Positions 27,370 to 36,693 are shown, numbered from the stretch's first letter. The stretch is 64,000 nt of DNA from Burkholderiales bacterium (GCA_022841375.1 JALHRQ010000001.1:248001-312000); one strand, 5' to 3'. Translations and numbers: made by a program. The notes: generated by a model from the sequence alone, not told the origin.

Positions 27370-28098
27370 ATGAACAAAACCCTGATCCCCCCCCTACTCG
27401 GCGTGCTCGGCGGCATGGGCCCGCTCGCCACGGCCGATTTTCTCGCCAAACTGGTGGCGGAAACCCCGGCCGCCCGCGACCAGGACCACATCCCCTACGT
27501 CGCCTGGGGCGTGCCGCAGATCCCCGAGCGTCCGGCCGCCATCCTTGGCGGCGGCGAGTCGCCGCTGCCGTACATGCTGCGCGGCATCGCAAAGCTGAAA
27601 CAGGCGGGCGCACAGGCCGTGGCCATCGCCTGCAACACCGCGCACTACTGGTATGACGATCTGGTGCGGGAGGGTAAGTTGCCGATACTGCACATCGCCG
27701 ATGCGGTCTGCGACCTACTGGCCGAGCGCGGCATCACCAGCGGCACAATAGGCTTGATCGGCACCGACGGCACGATCATGGCCGGGTTCTTCCAGAGCCG
27801 CTTCGCCGCGCGCGGCCTGGGCTGCATCACCAGCAGCCGCGCAGACCAGGATCAGCTGGTGCTGCCGGCGATTGCCTGCGTCAAGGCCAATGACCTGGAT
27901 CGGGCGCACCGGTTCGCAGTGCAGGCGGTGGAAAATCTGCGCGCCGCCGGCGCCCGTGCCGTGGTGCTGGCCTGCACTGAAATGCCGCTGGCGTTGGAAC
28001 ACGCACCCAGTCCAGCTACGGCGCATTGCATCGACGCCACCCGCGCGCTGGCGCGCGCTTGCGTGGCCTGGCATCGCACTGCGATGCGGCCATGCTAA
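27370..28098 (+). CDS. Aspartate/glutamate racemase family protein
   Basis: 242 residues from the ATG at 27370. The N-terminal GVLGGMGPLAT motif and the two catalytic cysteines in AIACNTAHY (C88) and VLACTEMPL (C202) are those of cofactor-independent Asp/Glu racemases, which interconvert L and D forms by two-base proton transfer. It lies 153 bases upstream of a complete glutamate/aspartate-type ABC importer on the same strand, which fits use of imported acidic amino acids. Relatives also act on hydantoins or as maleate isomerases, so the exact substrate is inferred. Confidence 0.85.
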   Translation: MNKTLIPPLLGVLGGMGPLATADFLAKLVAETPAARDQDHIPYVAWGVPQIPERPAAILGGGESPLPYMLRGIAKLKQAGAQAVAIACNTAHYWYDDLVREGKLPILHIADAVCDLLAERGITSGTIGLIGTDGTIMAGFFQSRFAARGLGCITSSRADQDQLVLPAIACVKANDLDRAHRFAVQAVENLRAAGARAVVLACTEMPLALEHAPSPATAHCIDATRALARACVAWHRTAMRPC

Positions 28099-28251
28099 CC
28101 ATTTGTAAACAATCAGCTTTCTGAATGATTGCCGGCGCAGGGCTGCTGGACAAAACGGACTGCTTGCCTTAGATTGACCTGCGCAACCATTCCATGCCGT
28201 ACCGCCTCAGGCGGCGCGGACACTCACCTACCCGCTACAGGAGTTTCCCCC

Positions 28252-29172
28252 ATGTTTCGCTTCACGCATCTGGTGGCTGCCATTGCCGCCGCGAGCCTGC
28301 TCACTGCGCCGGTGCAGGCACAGGAACTGACCGGCACGCTGAAAAAGATCAAGGACACCGGCGTCATCAAGGTCGGCCACCGTGACGCCTCCGTGCCCTT
28401 CTCTTACCTTGATGACCAGCAGAAACCGATCGGCTACGGCATGGACATCTGCGCGAAAATTGTCGACAGGGTCAAAGCCGAACTGAAAATGCCGAATCTG
28501 AAAGTCGAATTCGTGCCGGTAACCTCGCAGACCCGGATCCCGATCCTGGCCGGCGGCAACATCGACATGGAATGCGGCTCGACCACCAACTCGGTGGAAC
28601 GGCAAAAGCAAGTGGCCTTCGCCCCGACCTACTTCGTGACCGGCACCAAGATCATCGTCAAGAAAAGTTCGGGCATCAAAGGCTACGATGACCTGAAGGG
28701 CAGGACCGTGGTCTTCACCCAGGGCACCACCAACGAACGCGCGATGAAAGCCTACAACGACGAGAAGAAACTGGGCATCAACTTCATCCCGTCCAAGGAC
28801 CACGCTGAATCGTTCCTCGCCGTCGACACCGGCCGCGCGGTCGCCTTCCCGATGGACGACATTCTGCTCTACGGCCTGAAAGCCGGCGCCAAGAACCCGA
28901 ATGATTTCGAAGTCATCGGCGAATTCCTGTCGGACGACCCTTACGCGATCATGCTGCGCAAGGACGACCCCGCGTTCAAGAAACTGGTCGACGACACAGT
29001 GGCGGGTCTTTACAAGAGCGGCGAGATCAACAAGCTCTACACCAAGTGGTTCGAGTCAAAAATCCCGCCCAAGGGCATCAACCTGAGTTTCCCGATGTCC
29101 GATGGCCTGAAAACGGCGATCAAGAATCCCAACGACACCGGTGTCGGCGCCTGCGGCAGGATGAAGTGCTGA
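28252..29172 (+). CDS. gltI: Glutamate/aspartate-type ABC transporter periplasmic binding protein
   Basis: 306 residues from the ATG at 28252, which follows ACAGGAG. A signal peptide ends near VQA (about 23). The mature protein has the family 3 binding-protein pattern (GVIKVGHRDASVPFSYLDD; DMECGSTTNSVERQKQVAF), close to GltI. It captures acidic amino acids in the periplasm for the two permeases and the ATPase downstream. A strong terminator-like hairpin follows its stop, which would let the binding protein be made in excess over the membrane parts. Confidence 0.9.
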   Translation: MFRFTHLVAAIAAASLLTAPVQAQELTGTLKKIKDTGVIKVGHRDASVPFSYLDDQQKPIGYGMDICAKIVDRVKAELKMPNLKVEFVPVTSQTRIPILAGGNIDMECGSTTNSVERQKQVAFAPTYFVTGTKIIVKKSSGIKGYDDLKGRTVVFTQGTTNERAMKAYNDEKKLGINFIPSKDHAESFLAVDTGRAVAFPMDDILLYGLKAGAKNPNDFEVIGEFLSDDPYAIMLRKDDPAFKKLVDDTVAGLYKSGEINKLYTKWFESKIPPKGINLSFPMSDGLKTAIKNPNDTGVGACGRMKC

Positions 29173-29193
29173 TTACGGCCTGATATACATAGG

Positions 29194-29223
29194 ATCGGGG
29201 AGCCCAGGCTCCCCGATTTTTTT
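29194..29223 (+). terminator. Rho-independent terminator/attenuator between gltI and gltJ
   Basis: Perfect 11-base inverted repeat ATCGGGGAGCC / GGCTCCCCGAT (29194-29204 and 29207-29217) followed by a run of seven T. It is placed inside an operon, so partial termination after gltI is likely. Confidence 0.8.
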
Positions 29224-29251
29224 ACCGTCCTTTCGCGCTAGACTGGACCCC

Positions 29252-29977
29252 ATGGACTTCAGTTTCCTTTCCCAGCCCGCCTTCTCCGGCGGAGGCACCT
29301 ATCTCGACTGGGTAATCTCCGGGATCAAGTGGACACTGCTGGTATCCATCCTTGCCTGGATCATCGCCTTCACCATCGGTTCAGTGCTCGGCGTCCTGCG
29401 CACCACCCGGGTGGCATGGTTGAGGACCCCGGCCACCGCCTACGTCGAGCTATTCCGCAACGTGCCACTGCTGGTGCAGATGTTCATCTGGTACTTCGTG
29501 GTTCCGGAAATCCTGCCCAAGGCGCTGGGCACTTGGATGAAACAGGGCATGCCGATGCCCGAATTCTGGAGCGCTGTGCTTGCGCTAGGCTTCTATACCG
29601 CCTCACGAGTCGCCGAGCAGGTGCGTTCGGGCATTCAGTCGATCCCCGCTGGCCAGACTCAGGCCGCGCTTGCAACCGGTCTGACCATGCCGCAGGTCTA
29701 CCGCCACTTACTGCTGCCGATGGGTTATCGCATCGTCATCCCGCCGCTGACTTCGGAATTCCTGACCATTTTCAAGAATTCGTCGGTGGCGCTGACCATC
29801 GGCGTACTCGAAATGACCGCGCAGGCGCGGACCATTTCCGAATATACGTTCCGCACCTTCGAGATTTTCTCGCTCGCCACCGTGGTCTATGTGCTGATCA
29901 CGCTGGCGGTCACCGTGCTGATGGAATTCGTCGAGCGCCACGTACGGGTGCCCGGCTACATCGGAACCGGAAAATAG
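29252..29977 (+). CDS. gltJ: Glutamate/aspartate ABC transporter permease
   Basis: 241 residues with about five membrane helices and the HisM/GlnP-type permease signature (VELFRNVPLLVQMFIWYF; the EAA-loop region ATGLTMPQVYRHLLLPMGYR). The start ATG at 29252 lies 28 bases after the terminator hairpin; the stop is 2 bases before the next permease. It pairs with the following gene to form the membrane channel. Confidence 0.9.
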   Translation: MDFSFLSQPAFSGGGTYLDWVISGIKWTLLVSILAWIIAFTIGSVLGVLRTTRVAWLRTPATAYVELFRNVPLLVQMFIWYFVVPEILPKALGTWMKQGMPMPEFWSAVLALGFYTASRVAEQVRSGIQSIPAGQTQAALATGLTMPQVYRHLLLPMGYRIVIPPLTSEFLTIFKNSSVALTIGVLEMTAQARTISEYTFRTFEIFSLATVVYVLITLAVTVLMEFVERHVRVPGYIGTGK

Positions 29978-29979
29978 CC

Positions 29980-30669
29980 ATGTTCACCGGTTTTGACGTT
30001 GACGTCATCCAGCGCGCGCTTCCCTACCTGTGGCAAGGCATGCTGTTCTCGCTGGGCCTGACCCTTCTGGCGATGGTCGGTGGCATTATCCTGGGGACCG
30101 TGCTGGCCCTGATGCGGCTGTCGAGCTACAAGGTGCTGACCCTGCCGGCTGGCGGCTACGTCAACCTGCTGCGCTCTACTCCGCTAATCTTGGTGATTTT
30201 CTGGTTTTATTTCCTGGTGCCGATTGCGGTCAAGCAAATTACCGGTAACCCATACGCCTCGGGCATCGGCCCTTTCTACTCGGCTCTGATCGCCTTCACC
30301 CTGTTCGAAGCCGCCTATTACTGCGAAATCATTCGTGCCGGCATCCAGAGCGTGCCTTCCGGTCAGGTCAACGCCGCCTATGCTTTAGGCCTCAACTACT
30401 GGCAGGCAATGATCCGGGTGGTGCTGCCGCAGGCCTTCCGCAATATGGTGCCGATCCTGCTGACCCAGGGCATCATCCTGTTCCAGGACACCTCACTCGT
30501 TTACGTCGTCGGCCTGACCGACTTCATGGGCGCGGCCAGCAAGGTCGCGCAGCGCGACGGGCGGTTGGTCGAAATGTACCTGTTCGCCGCACTGGTCTAT
30601 TTCATCTTCTGTTACTTCGCGTCTTATTTCGTCAAGCATCTGCATACCCGCATCACGCCACCGCGCTAG
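29980..30669 (+). CDS. gltK: Glutamate/aspartate ABC transporter permease
   Basis: 229 residues from the ATG at 29980, 2 bases after gltJ (longer upstream frames are shadows inside gltJ). Same permease family, with VNLLRSTPLILVIFWFYF and the EAA loop ALGLNYWQAMIRVVLPQAFR. It is the second half of the importer channel and is followed 14 bases later by the ATPase gene. Confidence 0.9.
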   Translation: MFTGFDVDVIQRALPYLWQGMLFSLGLTLLAMVGGIILGTVLALMRLSSYKVLTLPAGGYVNLLRSTPLILVIFWFYFLVPIAVKQITGNPYASGIGPFYSALIAFTLFEAAYYCEIIRAGIQSVPSGQVNAAYALGLNYWQAMIRVVLPQAFRNMVPILLTQGIILFQDTSLVYVVGLTDFMGAASKVAQRDGRLVEMYLFAALVYFIFCYFASYFVKHLHTRITPPR

Positions 30670-30683
30670 GAAAGCACCCCACC

Positions 30684-31418
30684 ATGTCCATGATCGAATT
30701 CAAGAACATCAGCAAATGGTACGGCAGCTTCCAGGTGCTGAAGGACTGCAGCACCCACATCGACAAGGGCGAAGTGGTCGTGGTCTGCGGACCGTCCGGC
30801 TCCGGCAAGTCGACGCTGATCAAGTGCGTCAACGGCCTCGAGCCATTCCAGCAGGGCGAACTCATCGTCAACGGCCAGTCGGTCGGCGACAAAACCACAA
30901 ACCTGCCGCAGCTGCGCGCAAAAATCGGCATGGTGTTCCAGCATTTCGAACTGTTCCCGCACATGAACGTCACCGCCAACCTCAACCTGGCCCAGGTGAA
31001 AGTGCTCGGGCGCAGCGTCGACGAGGCCACCGCCAAGTCGCAGATGCTGCTCAATCGCGTCGGCATGATCGACCATGCGCACAAATTCCCGGGCCAGCTC
31101 TCCGGCGGTCAGCAGCAGCGGATCGCCATCGCCCGCGGCCTGGCGATGGATCCGGTGGCGATGCTGTTCGACGAACCGACGTCCGCCCTGGACCCGGAAA
31201 TGATCAATGAAGTGCTCGATGTGATGGTCGAACTGGCACAGGAGGGCATGACCATGATGTGTGTGACCCACGAGATGGGATTTGCACGCAAGGTCGCCCA
31301 CCGCGTGATCTTCATGGACAAGGGCGAAATTGTCGAGGACGCGCCCAAGGCCGATTTCTTCGGCACGCCGCGCTCGGAACGCGCGCAGCAGTTCCTGTCG
31401 AAGATTCTCCACCACTGA
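30684..31418 (+). CDS. gltL: Glutamate/aspartate ABC transporter ATP-binding protein
   Basis: 244 residues. Walker A GPSGSGKST (about 34-42), Q-loop VFQHFELFPHMN, ABC signature LSGGQQQR, Walker B AMLFDEPTSALDPE and the switch histidine in CVTHEM are all intact. This is the polar amino-acid importer ATPase that drives GltJK. Last gene of the operon; the next gene has its own promoter-like sequence. Confidence 0.95.
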   Translation: MSMIEFKNISKWYGSFQVLKDCSTHIDKGEVVVVCGPSGSGKSTLIKCVNGLEPFQQGELIVNGQSVGDKTTNLPQLRAKIGMVFQHFELFPHMNVTANLNLAQVKVLGRSVDEATAKSQMLLNRVGMIDHAHKFPGQLSGGQQQRIAIARGLAMDPVAMLFDEPTSALDPEMINEVLDVMVELAQEGMTMMCVTHEMGFARKVAHRVIFMDKGEIVEDAPKADFFGTPRSERAQQFLSKILHH

Positions 31419-31433
31419 CCCGCCGCACGCAGG

Positions 31434-31463
31434 TAGAATGCGCGCTTTTCAGGGAAAGCGCGC
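31434..31463 (+). promoter_or_regulatory. Promoter-like -10 and hairpin upstream of the YkgJ-type gene
   Basis: TAGAAT at 31434-31439 resembles a -10 box. It runs directly into an imperfect hairpin, GCGCGCTTTTC paired with GAAAGCGCGC (31440-31463). The hairpin would form at the very 5' end of the mRNA and lies about 20 bases before the start codon. Role unproven. Confidence 0.35.
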
Positions 31464-31484
31464 GGCAGCGCCGCGCCTCACAAC

Positions 31485-31880
31485 ATGGCTTCGAGCACCG
31501 CAAAAAAGAAATCTGCCGTTCTTTACGATTGCAGCAAATGCCCCGGCTATTGCTGCAGCTACCCGCTGATTGAAGTCGGCAAGCGCGACATCCAGCGCCT
31601 CGCCAAACATTTCGACATTACCTACGCCCAGGCGGAATCGCGTTACACGCGCTTTGACCGTTCCGAAAAGGTGCGCTCGCTGAAACAGCAGGACGACAAG
31701 CACTTCGGCAAAATCTGCGCGCTGTTCGACACCAAAAAGCGCCAATGCACAGTTTACGAATCACGCCCCGGCGTCTGCCACGAGTATCCGGACGGTAAAC
31801 GCTGCGGCTACTACGAGTTCCTGCAGTTCGAACGCGAACACCAGGGCGATCCGAAGTTCGTCGCCACCACCGACAACTAA
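31485..31880 (+). CDS. YkgJ-type cysteine-cluster protein
   Basis: 131 residues. A cysteine cluster CSKCPGYCC (C16, C19, C23 and C24) is followed by CALFDTKKRQC, GVCHEYP and RCGYYEF; eight Cys overall match the zinc/iron-chelating YkgJ (UPF0153) domain. The family is thought to bind a metal or Fe-S cluster; its biochemical role is not established. It stands between gltL and the convergent argE-like gene, 9 bases from the latter's stop. Confidence 0.8.
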   Translation: MASSTAKKKSAVLYDCSKCPGYCCSYPLIEVGKRDIQRLAKHFDITYAQAESRYTRFDRSEKVRSLKQQDDKHFGKICALFDTKKRQCTVYESRPGVCHEYPDGKRCGYYEFLQFEREHQGDPKFVATTDN

Positions 31881-31889
31881 GTCAAAAGC

Positions 31890-33071
31890 TTACGGATTCC
31901 CGGCCACCAACCGGGCTCCCAGCCGGCGCAGGAAGGTTTCGCACTGCGCGACCTGCTCGAGCGTGACGAATTCATCCGGCTTGTGCGCTTCGCGGATCGA
32001 ACCCGGTCCGCAAACAATGGTCGGCACGCCCGCCACCTGGAAATGTGCAGCCTCGGTGCCGAAAGACACCTTGGCGATATCACCGTGGCCCGATAACTCC
32101 TGTGCGAGCGCAGTGATTCCGGCTTCGGGCCCCGTATTCAAAGCCGGCATTGCCGATTTTTTCACCAGCGAAAAGCCGCAGCGCGGATCGACCGCCTGCA
32201 TTTCCGGCTCGATCACCGTGCGCACATGGTTTTCAAACTCGCGCAGCAGCGCCTGCGGATCATCACCCGGCAGGTTGCGGAACTCGAAATCAAAAACACA
32301 CTCATGCGGCACGATGTTCAGCGCCGTGCCGCCGTGGATCACGCCGGTGTGTACTGTCGTGTAAGCCACGTCGAAACCGCGGTCATAAGGGCCGCGGTCG
32401 CGGTGCCGCCGCGCCATCTGTTTAAGAAACGCCACCGCTTCGGCAGCCGCCTCCACCGCGTTGACGCCGTAGGGTGCATAGGCCGAATGCGAAGCCAGCC
32501 CGCGCACGGTGCAGCGGTAACTCTGCTTGCCCTTGTGTGCGATCACCGGCCGCATTTCGGTGGGCTCGCCGACGATGCAGCCATTGGGCCGGATGCCGGC
32601 CTGCTGCAGGTCGGCAAGCAGCCCGTGCACGCCCAGGCATCCGACCTCCTCGTCATAACTGAAAGCCAGATGCAGCGGCGAGCGCAGGCCCTGACGCACC
32701 AAACCGGGCACCACGGCCAGCACACAGGCGATGAAGCTTTTCATGTCGGTCGTGCCGCGGCCGTAAAGCCGCCCGTCGCGTTCAGTGACTACAAAAGGAT
32801 CGGTGGCCCAGTCCTGACCTTCCACCGGCACCACATCGGTATGCCCGGACAGCACGATGCCCGGTGCAGTGCGCGGGCCCAGCGTCGCAAACAGATTGGC
32901 CTTGCGTTTATCGTGGTCGAACGTCAGCCGGATGTCTGCATCGAGTGGCCGCAGATATTCGCGCACATAGTCGATCAGTTCGAGATTGGAATCGCGGCTG
33001 ACGGTCGGGAAGGCGATCAGCTTGCGGATCAGCTCCAGCGTCTGCGCAGAAGGCGCGGCATGCGGCGTCAT
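31890..33071 (-). CDS. argE: Acetylornithine deacetylase-like M20 peptidase
   Basis: 393 residues from the ATG at 33071; the open frame extends 37 codons upstream but the family begins here (MTPHAAPSAQTLELIRKL). M20 zinc-peptidase landmarks are the metal His and Asp in SGHTDVVP, GRGTTDMKS (bridging Asp), SYDEEVGCLG (catalytic Glu) and a C-terminal IREAHKPDEF His. It hydrolyses N-acyl amino acids, typically N2-acetylornithine to ornithine. Many Burkholderiales carry several ArgE paralogues with other substrates. The divergent peptide-type ABC importer (97-base gap) suggests a peptide or N-acyl amino-acid scavenging role. Confidence 0.8.
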   Translation of the reverse strand: MTPHAAPSAQTLELIRKLIAFPTVSRDSNLELIDYVREYLRPLDADIRLTFDHDKRKANLFATLGPRTAPGIVLSGHTDVVPVEGQDWATDPFVVTERDGRLYGRGTTDMKSFIACVLAVVPGLVRQGLRSPLHLAFSYDEEVGCLGVHGLLADLQQAGIRPNGCIVGEPTEMRPVIAHKGKQSYRCTVRGLASHSAYAPYGVNAVEAAAEAVAFLKQMARRHRDRGPYDRGFDVAYTTVHTGVIHGGTALNIVPHECVFDFEFRNLPGDDPQALLREFENHVRTVIEPEMQAVDPRCGFSLVKKSAMPALNTGPEAGITALAQELSGHGDIAKVSFGTEAAHFQVAGVPTIVCGPGSIREAHKPDEFVTLEQVAQCETFLRRLGARLVAGNP

Positions 33072-33168
33072 CAGAAAAACATCCGTCGTTAAAAGGCCAG
33101 CATAGGCAGGCCCCCATGCACTGTCAACGCAGCCGGGGAATCCACTGCTCATGGGGTATGCTTGCGCC

Positions 33169-34743
33169 ATGAAATCCGCCACTCTGATTCAGGCTTCACG
33201 CCTGCTGCTGTGCGCCTTGATCGCGGTGACAGCCGTTCAAGCCCATGCAGCGGAACTGCGCATCGGCCTGTCCGGCGAAGTCACTTCGCTCGATCCGCAA
33301 TTCCTCGCCGCGCAACCCAATCTCACCGTGGCACGGCATATCTTCGAATCGCTGACGGATGTCGACCCGCAGACCAGACTCATTCCCGGTCTCGCCGAAC
33401 GCTGGCGCGCCATCGACGCCACCACCTGGGAATTCAATCTGCGCCGCGGCGTGAAATTCCACGACGGTTCGCCATTCACCGCAGAAGATGCCGCGTTTTC
33501 ACTGGCACGACCGCTGTCGATCAAGGGCAGTCCCGGCGGCTTTGCCGCTTACGTGCGCGCCATTGCATCCACCACGGTAGTCGACACACACACACTGCGC
33601 GTCAAAACAAAATATCCGTACGGCGCGCTGCCCGAAGACCTGAACTCGATCCTGATCGTTTCAAAAAAACATGCACTGAACGCCGGCCCCGAGGATTTTG
33701 ATTCCGGGCGCGCGCTGGTCGGCACCGGTCCATACAAATACCTGCGCTATCAACGCGGCGACCGGCTGGAACTGACGCGCCACGAGCAGTGGTGGGGCAA
33801 GGCGCCGGCGTGGGACAAGGTCACGCTGCGCATTGTCCCCGCCGATCCGTCGCGCACTGCTGCGCTGCTTGCCGGCGAACTCGACGCGATCGAACACGTG
33901 CCCTCGGCCGATATAAAAAATGTAAATAAAAACAACAAGTTAAATGTTACGCAGACGACATCCTGGCGCACCATCCTGTTGCACCTTGATCAATACCGGA
34001 CGCAGCCGCCGGGCGTCAGCGACCTCAACGGCAAACCGCTGGCCGCCAACCCGTTCATGGACCTGCGCGTGCGCCGCGCGATCTCCAAGGCGATCAATCG
34101 AACCGCCATTGCGGAGCGCGTGATGGAAGGCCTCGCCGTACCCGCCGCCAATATCGTGTCGCCGGGTGTGTTCGGCTACAACAGCGCACTCAAGGCCGAG
34201 CCCTACGATGCGGAAGGCGCCAAACGCCTGCTCGCCGAAGCCGGCTACCCCCACGGTTTTCGCGTAACACTCGCCGGCCCCAACAATCGTTACATCAACG
34301 ATGAGCAGGTATTGCAGACCGTCGCGCAGTTGCTGACGCGTGTCGGCATCCAGACCCGCGTTGAAGCGGCACCGATGTCAGCCTTCCTCGGCCGCGTGCG
34401 CAAAGAAGAAACCAGCTTCGCGCTGCTCGGCTGGGGATCGTTTGCCGCCGATCTGTCGCTGCGTTCGCTGGTCGCCGCCCCCAATGCCGACAAGGGCTAT
34501 GGCGCATGGAACTGGGGCCGTTACGCCAATCCGAAAGTCGAAGCCTTGATGGAGCAGGCACTGGGCAGCGTCGATCGCACCAAACGCGAAGCACTGGCGC
34601 GCGAAGCCGGCACGCTGGCGATGCAGGACCTCGCCTTCATCCCCCTGCACCATCAGGTGGTCAGCTGGGCGATGCGCGCCAACCTGAACTATGTGCCGCG
34701 CACCGATGAGTTCACCTTTGCCCATCACTTCACACCACGCTGA
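33169..34743 (+). CDS. Peptide-type ABC transporter substrate-binding protein (family 5)
   Basis: 524 residues from the ATG at 33169 (33151 is an in-frame alternative). A signal peptide ends near AHA (about 28). The family 5 fold is shown by LDPQFLAAQPNLTVARHIFE, WEFNLRRGVKFHDGSPFTAED and the conserved RRAISKAINR region. It binds oligopeptides, nickel, opines or other solutes in the periplasm and feeds the two permeases immediately downstream. It is divergent from an ArgE-like deacylase. Confidence 0.88.
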   Translation: MKSATLIQASRLLLCALIAVTAVQAHAAELRIGLSGEVTSLDPQFLAAQPNLTVARHIFESLTDVDPQTRLIPGLAERWRAIDATTWEFNLRRGVKFHDGSPFTAEDAAFSLARPLSIKGSPGGFAAYVRAIASTTVVDTHTLRVKTKYPYGALPEDLNSILIVSKKHALNAGPEDFDSGRALVGTGPYKYLRYQRGDRLELTRHEQWWGKAPAWDKVTLRIVPADPSRTAALLAGELDAIEHVPSADIKNVNKNNKLNVTQTTSWRTILLHLDQYRTQPPGVSDLNGKPLAANPFMDLRVRRAISKAINRTAIAERVMEGLAVPAANIVSPGVFGYNSALKAEPYDAEGAKRLLAEAGYPHGFRVTLAGPNNRYINDEQVLQTVAQLLTRVGIQTRVEAAPMSAFLGRVRKEETSFALLGWGSFAADLSLRSLVAAPNADKGYGAWNWGRYANPKVEALMEQALGSVDRTKREALAREAGTLAMQDLAFIPLHHQVVSWAMRANLNYVPRTDEFTFAHHFTPR

Positions 34744-34755
34744 GGACAGCTCGTG

Positions 34756-35724
34756 ATGACCTATGTGCTGCGGCGGCTCGCATGGAGCCTGGCGACACTG
34801 TTGGTGATGTCGTTGCTGGTCTTCGCCGGGGTTTATGCCATCGGCAACCCGGTGGATCTGCTGATCAATCCGCAGGCTGACCAGGCGGAAATCGCCCGCG
34901 CCACCGCGCTGCTCGGCCTCGACCGACCGTTGTGGGAACAGTACTGGAGGTTTTTCCGCGGCGCCTTGGGCGGCGATCTCGGCATCTCCTTCGCTGCCAG
35001 CGTGCCGGCCATCACCCTGATCCTCGAACGCATGCCGGCCACGCTGGAACTCGCACTGACGGCGATGCTGATCGCAGTCACGCTGGGCATCCCTCTGGGC
35101 CTGCTCGCGGGCCTGCGCCCCCGGTCATGGCTGGCGCGTTCGATCATGGCACTGTCCACAGTGGGTTTCGCATTGCCGACGTTCTGGGTCGGACTGATGC
35201 TGATCATGGTGTTCTCGGTGCAACTGGGCTGGCTGCCAACCACGGGCCGCGGCACCACCGTTGATGTATTTGGCATTCCGTTAAGCATGTTCACTGTCGA
35301 TGGCCTGCGCCACCTGCTGCTGCCGGCAACTACGTTGGCCCTGTTCAAACTCGCACTGCTGATCCGCCTGACCCGCGCCGGCACGCAGGATGCGATGTTG
35401 CAGGACTACGTGCGTTACGCCCGCGCCAAAGGTCTCAGCGAAAGCGCGGTCGTACGTTCACACGTACTGCCCAACATCCTGATTCCCATCGTCACTGTCG
35501 CCGGCCTCGAACTCGGATCGCTGATCGCCTTCGCCATCGTCACTGAAACCGTATTTGCATGGCCCGGCATGGGCAAGCTGCTGATCGATTCCATCAACGT
35601 GCTCGACCGCCCGGTGATCGTCGCCTACCTGCTGGCGACGGTCTGCCTGTTCATCCTGATCAACCTGCTGGTCGACCTGCTCTATGCAGTGCTTGATCCT
35701 CGCGTAAAGTCGGGAACAACTTGA
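34756..35724 (+). CDS. Peptide-type ABC transporter permease (DppB-like)
   Basis: 322 residues from the ATG at 34756 (GTG at 34753 possible), 12 bases after the binding-protein stop. N-terminal MTYVLRRLAWSLATLLVMS and about six membrane segments match DppB/OppB. The EAA region YVRYARAKGLSESAVVRSHVL contacts the ATPase. It overlaps the next permease gene by one base. Confidence 0.9.
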   Translation: MTYVLRRLAWSLATLLVMSLLVFAGVYAIGNPVDLLINPQADQAEIARATALLGLDRPLWEQYWRFFRGALGGDLGISFAASVPAITLILERMPATLELALTAMLIAVTLGIPLGLLAGLRPRSWLARSIMALSTVGFALPTFWVGLMLIMVFSVQLGWLPTTGRGTTVDVFGIPLSMFTVDGLRHLLLPATTLALFKLALLIRLTRAGTQDAMLQDYVRYARAKGLSESAVVRSHVLPNILIPIVTVAGLELGSLIAFAIVTETVFAWPGMGKLLIDSINVLDRPVIVAYLLATVCLFILINLLVDLLYAVLDPRVKSGTT

Positions 35725-36602
35725 TGATTGCCGCCACTGCGCCGACCGGCGTGCTTGCAGCCAGCTACGCACGCGACCGTATCGCCCTGATAGCGTTCTG
35801 GCTGCTGCTTGTACTGTTGTTCGCTGCGCTTGCCGCACCCTGGCTGGCCCCGCAAAACCCGTACGATCTGGCACAACTCGACATCCTCGACGCCAAACTC
35901 GCGCCCGGCACGCAAAGCAGCGCCGGACTGACCTATTGGCTGGGCACCGACGATCAGGGACGCGACATGCTGTCGGCCATCCTTTACGGCCTGCGTATCA
36001 GTGTTGGCGTCGGCATTGCCTCCACCGCGCTGGCGCTGGCGCTGGGACTGACCGCCGGAATGATCGCCGCCCGTGCCGGCGGCTGGATCGACGGGCTGAT
36101 CATGCGCATCGTCGACCTGCAGCTGTCCTTCCCGGCGATCCTGGTCGCGCTGATACTGCTCGCACTGACCGGCCAGGGTATAGACCGCATCATTCTCGCG
36201 CTGGTAGTCGTGCAATGGGCGTATTACGCACGAACCGTACGCGCTGCAGCACTGGTCGAATTACGCAAGGAATATGTCGAAGCTGCGGTGTGCATGGGCG
36301 TCAGTGAAGCGCGCATCCTGCTGAGCCATGTGCTGCCCAATGTGCTGCCGCCGGTGATGGTGGTGGCCACGGTGCAGATTGCGCAGGCCATCGCGCTGGA
36401 AGCCACGCTGTCCTTCCTCGGGCTCGGCCTGCCGATTACCGAACCGTCGCTGGGCCTGCTGATCGCCAACGGTTACGCCCATTTGCTGTCGGGCAAATAC
36501 TGGATCAGCTTTTTCCCCGGTTTGGCCCTGCTGGCCACCATCGTCGCCATCAACCTGGTCGGCGACCGGCTGCGCGACCTGCTGAATCCGCGACTGGGCT
36601 GA
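35724..36602 (+). CDS. Peptide-type ABC transporter permease (DppC-like)
   Basis: 292 residues from the ATG at 35724, inside the TGATG junction with the upstream permease, so translation is coupled. DppC-type features are LGTDDQGRDMLSAILYGLRI and the EAA loop YVEAAVCMGVSEARILLSHV. No ATPase gene follows: the next feature is a 53-residue microprotein and then a convergent gene. The ATP-binding subunits must therefore be encoded elsewhere or be shared. Confidence 0.9.
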   Translation: MIAATAPTGVLAASYARDRIALIAFWLLLVLLFAALAAPWLAPQNPYDLAQLDILDAKLAPGTQSSAGLTYWLGTDDQGRDMLSAILYGLRISVGVGIASTALALALGLTAGMIAARAGGWIDGLIMRIVDLQLSFPAILVALILLALTGQGIDRIILALVVVQWAYYARTVRAAALVELRKEYVEAAVCMGVSEARILLSHVLPNVLPPVMVVATVQIAQAIALEATLSFLGLGLPITEPSLGLLIANGYAHLLSGKYWISFFPGLALLATIVAINLVGDRLRDLLNPRLG

Positions 36603-36693
36603 TTCCGGGCCGGGCGCGGGACCGCGCTGTTAATCAGGATTTAATGCGGGCGCTCCACAATGACGCCGTCGATCAACCCAAAGGAGTCCTGCC

